NCBI GenBank assembly: GCA_024234575.1
Contig: JACKOB010000004.1
Location: forward strand, 558,001 to 622,000
Source: Hahellaceae bacterium
Lineage (GTDB): Bacteria > Pseudomonadota > Gammaproteobacteria > Pseudomonadales > Oleiphilaceae
DNA length: 64,000 nucleotides
Direction: 5' to 3'
Positions 59,218-64,000 of this stretch are shown here, piece after piece (within the stretch, counting starts at the first letter, position 1; each line of letters begins with the position of its first letter). A program made the translations under genes and the position numbers. The notes beneath the pieces were generated by a model. That model did no database searches, had not been told where the DNA came from, and saw only the letters and a program-made list of their open reading frames with translations.

Positions 59218-62085
59218 ATGAGAATATCAACCAAATTAATCATATGGTTTTTTATCAGTGCGGTGTCCCTCAGTGCATTAATGGGCTATAGCAGTTTTAA
59301 CAAAAACCGACAACTGGTACTGGATCGTTATAAGCACGATCTTGTTAAAACAGTTGATATATTGGCCGCGAGACTCTTACAGGGCATGGAAAGGGTTGAG
59401 TCAGACTTAACCGTGCTGTCGCATCTGTCCAGTTTGACAGGGCACACCACACCGCATTCATCCGCGCCAGAAAAGACTCGTCGCGAAGGTGGTTTGGATG
59501 ATTTGGCGATTGTCTTTCGCGACTTTGTCGAATCTCATCCCGAGTACCTGGATATTAGCTTTATCGAGTTTGCCAATTATGGCAAAGAGCTGGTAAGAGT
59601 AAACCGAACGTCAGATGGTATTGAAACTGTTACGCCAGAGCGGCTAAAAGAAAAAGGGCATGTACCCTATGTATACAAGGCCCGCATTTTAGGTGCGAAC
59701 GAGTTTTACTATTCTAATGTCAATCTCAGGCAAGAGAGCTCTAGTGTGATTGAGGCGAATAATCCAACCATGAAAGTGTCCGTTCCTGTGTTCAACGGTG
59801 CGGATATCGCGGTCGGGGTTATCACTATTGGTTTGGCGTTAAATAAGCTCTTTGAGCAGCTAGAGCTTGGGGCAGGAGATGACACCGATCTTTATCTTGC
59901 CGGGCCTGAAGGCGATATGCTGATTCATCCAGATGTTTCCAAGACTTTTGGGCTGGATCGCGGGCATCGGTTTGTTATTGGCCTTGAATATCCCGAGTTA
60001 TCAAGCTTCATAAAGACCAATAGCAAGAGCATTGTCATCGGTGGAGGGTACGGTGAGAGTAATGAAATCGCTGCATTTTCCAAAGTTTTTATTGGCACTA
60101 ACAATAAGGCAATTCCTTATATTATGGGGTTGCGGCTACCTGTAAGCAGTTTACTTCCGATCACCACCCAGATTCGTACTGCCACGTTAGAAATAGTGTT
60201 TGCCTTTGTTATCGTATCGTTTTTCGCTTCAATTATGCTGTCTCGGCTGCTTACTTCACCGATCAATAAGGTGATAACTGCCATTCGAAAGAATGCAGAT
60301 GTCGAGCAGAGTAAGGCATTGCTCCCTCTGGACCGACACGATGAAGTTGGAGTATTGGCGCAGACTTATCTAACCATGCGGCAACGCATTGATGAGCAGA
60401 TAGCATCACTGAAGCAGAGTGAAACTGATTTGCACAATGCATTGGATTCGATACCGTCGATGGTGGTGATAGTAGAAAGGGAAGAGGGGGCGTTACTGTT
60501 CGCCAACAAAAAATCGGAAGATTTATTGTTAGCGGCTCCTGACAGTATCAGTTTTACTCTGCTGCGGGAAAATCGCGACGCGGAATCTGGCGAGACGCTG
60601 TTACAAGAATTGCAAACAAAGGGGGAGTTGACAGGCATAGAAGTCTTTTTGCCGAAGGTTAATGGTAAGGATATTTGGGTTTTGTTATCGGCCATACAGG
60701 TGAACTATAAGAGCAACAAAGCAATATTGATGTCCTGCTCTGATATTACCGAGAAAAAAGAGAACGAAAGCCGTATTACGCAACTGGCATTCTATGATCC
60801 GTTGACGGGGTTGGCCAATCGACGGTTGTTGATAGACCGGTTAAAGCAGATGATCTCTGTTGCGAGAAGGCAGAATAAGTTTGGTGCGATCATATTTATG
60901 GATTTGGACCGATTCAAGTTTTTGAATGATTCAGCTGGCCATCAGCTGGGGGATGAGTTACTTATTCAAGCTGCAGGAAGAATAAAAGCCGCTTTACGTG
61001 ATATGGATACCGCAGCAAGGTTAGGGGGAGATGAATTTGTAGTGGTTATGGATTGCAATTGCAGTAGTCTGGAAATCGCCGCAAACGAAGCCTTTAACGT
61101 AGCGAGCCGCATCCGGGATGCGTTAAACGAACCATACGAACTAACTGGTACCATTCACTATTGTTCAGCAAGTATGGGGGTGACGATTTACCCTGATGAA
61201 GACTTACAGGTAAATGACTATATTCAACAAGCTGATACGGCGATGTATTTAGCAAAAGATGGCGGTGGTAATACGATTAACTTTTTTGAACCGGGCATGA
61301 AAAAGTCAGCAAGTGCCCGGCTCGAGTTAGAAAAAGAGCTGCGCAAGGCTGTCGCGGGATTGGAATTCGAGCTTTACTATCAGGCGCAGGTGGATGTTGA
61401 TGGAAAGGCCGTGTCTGCAGAGGCGCTGATTCGTTGGAATCACCCTGTCAAAGGCCTGGTTTCGCCACTGGAGTTTATACCGGCAGCGGAGGAAACAGGT
61501 TTGATTGTGCCCATCGGGGAATGGGTGCTAAAACAGGCATGCGTTCAAATGCGTGATTGGCTGGATGCCGGTATGCCGCTGTCCCATGTGTCCGTTAACG
61601 TCAGTAACAAGCAGTTCTGGCAACCGAACTTTGTTACGGTCGTCAAAACCGCGTTACAGGAAGCCAAACTCCTCCCTCAAATGCTGATGATAGAATTGAC
61701 AGAGGGGATTTTTGTACAAGATTTTGATGACGTTGTCGAAAAAATGTCTGAACTCAAGATTCTTGGTGTGGCAATTTCTGTCGATGATTTTGGGACGGGC
61801 TATTCATCGCTCAGTTATTTAAAAAAGCTCCCGCTTAGCCAGCTGAAGATAGACAAAAGCTTTGTGCGTGATATTGCGCTAGACGCCAGTGATGCGGTTA
61901 TTGTTGAGACAATCATCGCTATGGCTAAAAATCTGGACTTACACGTTATTGCCGAAGGGGTCGAAACCGAGGCACAGCGAGTATTCTTGTTGAGTCGGGG
62001 GTGTGGCAGTTATCAGGGGTATTATTTCTCGCGACCATTACCTGGAGACGAGTTTTTTAAATGTTGGTACGGACAGTGTCAGTAG
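59218..62085 (+). CDS. Membrane GGDEF-EAL receptor, MbaA-like
   Basis: 955 residues. A helix (about 5-24), a large periplasmic region of about 300 residues resembling a double Cache domain, and a second helix (about 325-347) are followed by HAMP, a PAS-like segment (about 405-515), GGDEF (520-690) and EAL (700-955). GGDEF is intact (603-607), with an allosteric RDMD site five residues before it. EAL (735-737), VNVS, LTEG, DDFGTG, KIDKSF, AEGVET and YQGYYF are all present, so both activities are possible. Start at ATG 59218 is chosen because it gives a normal membrane-helix N-terminus; ATG 59185 overlaps the upstream gene and has no well-spaced site. Confidence 0.88.
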   Translation: MRISTKLIIWFFISAVSLSALMGYSSFNKNRQLVLDRYKHDLVKTVDILAARLLQGMERVESDLTVLSHLSSLTGHTTPHSSAPEKTRREGGLDDLAIVFRDFVESHPEYLDISFIEFANYGKELVRVNRTSDGIETVTPERLKEKGHVPYVYKARILGANEFYYSNVNLRQESSSVIEANNPTMKVSVPVFNGADIAVGVITIGLALNKLFEQLELGAGDDTDLYLAGPEGDMLIHPDVSKTFGLDRGHRFVIGLEYPELSSFIKTNSKSIVIGGGYGESNEIAAFSKVFIGTNNKAIPYIMGLRLPVSSLLPITTQIRTATLEIVFAFVIVSFFASIMLSRLLTSPINKVITAIRKNADVEQSKALLPLDRHDEVGVLAQTYLTMRQRIDEQIASLKQSETDLHNALDSIPSMVVIVEREEGALLFANKKSEDLLLAAPDSISFTLLRENRDAESGETLLQELQTKGELTGIEVFLPKVNGKDIWVLLSAIQVNYKSNKAILMSCSDITEKKENESRITQLAFYDPLTGLANRRLLIDRLKQMISVARRQNKFGAIIFMDLDRFKFLNDSAGHQLGDELLIQAAGRIKAALRDMDTAARLGGDEFVVVMDCNCSSLEIAANEAFNVASRIRDALNEPYELTGTIHYCSASMGVTIYPDEDLQVNDYIQQADTAMYLAKDGGGNTINFFEPGMKKSASARLELEKELRKAVAGLEFELYYQAQVDVDGKAVSAEALIRWNHPVKGLVSPLEFIPAAEETGLIVPIGEWVLKQACVQMRDWLDAGMPLSHVSVNVSNKQFWQPNFVTVVKTALQEAKLLPQMLMIELTEGIFVQDFDDVVEKMSELKILGVAISVDDFGTGYSSLSYLKKLPLSQLKIDKSFVRDIALDASDAVIVETIIAMAKNLDLHVIAEGVETEAQRVFLLSRGCGSYQGYYFSRPLPGDEFFKCWYGQCQ

Positions 62086-62086
62086 A

Positions 62087-62114
62087 GGAAAAAGGAGAGC
62101 AACGACTCTCCTTT
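62087..62114. terminator. Bidirectional terminator between the GGDEF-EAL and esterase genes
   Basis: A perfect nine-base stem AAAGGAGAG/CTCTCCTTT (62091-62099 with 62106-62114) has a six-base loop. A T run follows on the minus strand, and the plus strand has TTT. Confidence 0.8.
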
Positions 62115-62132
62115 CCAATTGTCGACAGCAGT

Positions 62133-63149
62133 TTAGTTGCCCAGTAGCATTTGCACGATATCAATTCCCGCGTTTTGGTGTGCTTTGGTGGTCGGGTGTA
62201 TTTCATCCCAAAACAAGAAGCCTGAAGCGGTTGGGAAATCTGCGCATTCTGGATTCACTGCACCAGCAGCCGAAAACACGTAGATGCATGCATCGTCAAC
62301 ATTGCTATACCCGAAATCTTCAGCGGCATCGATTTGCTCGGTCAAAAAACCTAGCAGATCATAGGCAACAATATTTATTCCGGACTGTCTTTCAATTTGA
62401 CCAATCTTACGGGCAAGCTTCTGGTTGTATTTTGCCGAGAGTTTAGATGTGATGGCCGGCAAACGGGCAACCTTTTTTTGCTCAGATTTATTTTCTGCGG
62501 CACTTAACAATTGGCTTGCAACCAGGTCCGTCTCAGGTATGGCGCCTATATCTGGAGCATTCACTACCATAATGTGTTTGGCGCCAGAGGCAATAAGTTT
62601 CATTATTTGAGCTTTTTCAGAGTCGACGGCGGTTTGCAGAGATTCATTTGCAGCCTGCCGTGCAGCACGTCTTTCTTCTTGCGTGTTTGCCAGCAGCCCA
62701 GCCGCTCTTATTCCCCTGGCCGCCCTGATGTCGTTGCCACCTATTAAAATGACATAGAGCGCATCAGCAGGCGCATTGCCTCCATGTATTTGTAAAAATG
62801 CGTTTACCTGTGTTGGCAAGTTGATATCCGGCGTACTTTCGTCGCCATCCTCGTCGACAGATTTGGCACCGGCAATAGCATAGTTGTTGCCAAAAGGCAG
62901 TGCGCCGCCAAGCAGGTGGTAGGAGTTAGTCAAAGTTAGACCTAATGCATTCGCGATAACTTCTGCAGCGACTGGCCCATTGGTAAATCTACCAGGAATG
63001 GCTGGATCTTGCGTAACGGCTTGCAGGTTTCCAGTGTCTGACAGGCTGTCTCCAAATACATACATATTGCTGTAGTTTTCAGCACTCGCTGAAAACGCAC
63101 TTATAAAAAGCGTTGTAAAGGCAATTATTTTGCTGTTCAGGCGTTTCAT
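62133..63149 (-). CDS. Secreted SGNH/GDSL hydrolase
   Basis: 338 residues with a signal peptide (cleavage after about residue 23, ASA). The catalytic blocks are complete: GDSLSDTGN with the serine nucleophile near 35, the glycine block (YAIAGAKS), GGND near 136 and DEIHPT near 318 with Asp and His. The arrangement resembles extracellular lipases/thermolabile hemolysin-type phospholipases and esterases. Cys pairs (DACIYV, PECADF) may form a disulfide. Substrate unknown. Confidence 0.9.
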   Translation of the reverse strand: MKRLNSKIIAFTTLFISAFSASAENYSNMYVFGDSLSDTGNLQAVTQDPAIPGRFTNGPVAAEVIANALGLTLTNSYHLLGGALPFGNNYAIAGAKSVDEDGDESTPDINLPTQVNAFLQIHGGNAPADALYVILIGGNDIRAARGIRAAGLLANTQEERRAARQAANESLQTAVDSEKAQIMKLIASGAKHIMVVNAPDIGAIPETDLVASQLLSAAENKSEQKKVARLPAITSKLSAKYNQKLARKIGQIERQSGINIVAYDLLGFLTEQIDAAEDFGYSNVDDACIYVFSAAGAVNPECADFPTASGFLFWDEIHPTTKAHQNAGIDIVQMLLGN

Positions 63150-63353
63150 TATTATTCTCCATTTGGGCTTATTTGTTTTGTTATATTTTGATTTTTAACT
63201 GGTATCAGCCAGTGGATACACGATACAAAAATTGTTCTCTAGCGCTGTGTAAAAATAGGGTAAATTGGGAGCTTACAGGTTGATTTAGCAAGGAAGTACT
63301 CAACACTGTGACGGGGTTATCATGCATTTATCGCGAAGAGGAAATGGACTGGT

Positions 63354-63386
63354 AAAAAAAATGGCAGCTATTGTCGCTGCCATTTT
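63354..63386 (-). terminator. Rho-independent terminator of the last minus-strand gene
   Basis: On the minus strand an 11-base stem (63376-63386 with 63358-63368) with a seven-base loop runs into eight T residues (63354-63361). It lies 41 bases after the stop codon of the partial gene. Confidence 0.9.
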
Positions 63387-63426
63387 AATACTTTGTGCCT
63401 CTGTAACCGGCAGAGCGCTAAAAGCG

Positions 63427-64000
63427 TTAGTTATTAAGCGTTGTATAGACTTTGTTTGACATGCTTGTGCTAGAGCCGCCATCTACCCAGCGTACTTGCT
63501 TGCCGCCGCTCCACCATTTCGTTTGCGTGGTGGTAGCAAAGTCTACTGTGATGCCGTTTTTAGTAAAGTTATTGCTTACCGTTGTAAATTCGTTACCGGT
63601 GCTATTGTTAATCGCGCCACCATGGTTGGTTTTCTCACCCATCAAGACAGCGTAATGGTTGTACCACAAAGACGATGGCGCTTTCGATACAGACTGAATT
63701 TTACCGTTGTTCGCGACACTTCGGCTGCAAGAGTCGTAATCACCGTTGGTGGGTGCACCGCAAGCGCTATGTACAGGTACAACCGAGTCATCCATACCTT
63801 TGATAAAAGGTTTAGTTACCCCTGCATATTCCCAGCCAGTGCCCACGAAACGAAGTCTGGGATAGCTACTGTTGGCTGTGGCGGTGTTGCGGGCATTGCT
63901 GGGCTGGAGATCATACATTACACCCATTTTCCCTTTTTCAGGAGTAAAGCCCATAAAAGTGTTCACCGCAGATTTCTGTACGCTGTTCACCCAGCCACTG
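63427..64000 (-). CDS. C-terminal part of a secreted protein, possibly an alpha/beta hydrolase (cut by window edge)
   Basis: The frame stays open to the edge, so 191 codons of the 3' end are visible. The sequence is rich in Asn, Ser, Thr and Gly, as in exported proteins, and has three cysteines. KGMDDSVVPVHSACG and TNHGGAI look like the acid and histidine regions of a secreted lipase or esterase, but I cannot see the nucleophile region and do not recognise the family firmly. The last ~60 residues (VDFATTTQTKWWSGGKQVRWVDGG) may be an appended domain. Confidence 0.6.
   Translation of the reverse strand, partial: SGWVNSVQKSAVNTFMGFTPEKGKMGVMYDLQPSNARNTATANSSYPRLRFVGTGWEYAGVTKPFIKGMDDSVVPVHSACGAPTNGDYDSCSRSVANNGKIQSVSKAPSSLWYNHYAVLMGEKTNHGGAINNSTGNEFTTVSNNFTKNGITVDFATTTQTKWWSGGKQVRWVDGGSSTSMSNKVYTTLNN

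Overview
The window reads as a chromosomal segment of a marine-type gammaproteobacterium. The evidence is a complete Na+-translocating NADH:quinone reductase operon, a Pseudomonas-like GltX, a long-form GAPDH, TmcA, RraA, the PpsR/PpsA pair and several cyclic-di-GMP proteins. The closest matches I recognise from memory are in Pseudomonas, Vibrio and Cellvibrio-like groups, but the species cannot be named from sequence alone. Gene density is high. I see no rRNA, CRISPR array, insertion sequence or prophage. The only gene pair with a mobile or accessory flavour is a HipBA-type toxin-antitoxin pair.

Layout. 1-2038: 5' part of mfd (minus strand, cut by the window edge). 2388-3857: long GAPDH. 4192-12805: nqrABCDEF, apbE, nqrM and sthA, a sodium-pump operon that carries its own flavin-loading and assembly factors plus the soluble transhydrogenase. 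12942-17462 (minus): dusA, transaldolase, TerB-like protein, DAHP synthase and glycerophosphodiester phosphodiesterase, closely packed. 17806-21604: YbiT-type ABC-F ATPase, HipB/HipA-like pair, small secreted protein. 21644-27152: nitronate monooxygenase-like and BKACE genes diverging around a palindrome, then tmcA and a crotonase. 27379-30660: histidine kinase followed by a REC-DUF3369-HD-GYP regulator. 30667-34998: ZnuA, YcbL-like hydrolase, gltX, tRNA-Ala(GGC), tRNA-Glu(TTC), one-domain asparaginase-like protein. 35044-39300 (minus): general amino-acid ABC transporter aapJQMP. 39606-43581: two-domain PTPS/QueD-like protein and a PAS/GAF/GGDEF/EAL protein. 43601-47658 (minus): Nudix hydrolase, a tail-anchored response regulator, a PEGA-MORN protein and a small membrane protein. 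47861-51343: mgsA and a PreP-like M16 protease. 51437-57361: ppsR diverging from ppsA, then an alpha/beta hydrolase, an NAD(P)-binding protein and rraA. 57421-62085: PilZ protein diverging from a PotD/NspS-like binding protein and an MbaA-like GGDEF-EAL receptor. 62133-64000 (minus): SGNH/GDSL esterase and the 3' part of a secreted, possibly hydrolase, gene.

Two themes connect genes. The first is redox and central carbon: Nqr with SthA, PpsA with its regulator, GAPDH, methylglyoxal synthase, and transaldolase beside DAHP synthase (erythrose-4-phosphate is produced by one and used by the other). The second is cyclic-di-GMP signalling: two GGDEF-EAL proteins, one HD-GYP protein and one PilZ receptor lie in about 33 kb, including an NspS/MbaA-type polyamine-sensing pair next to the PilZ gene. 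The least explained cluster is 44354-47658, where a membrane-tail-anchored REC protein sits beside a PEGA-MORN repeat protein and an unrecognised two-helix membrane protein.
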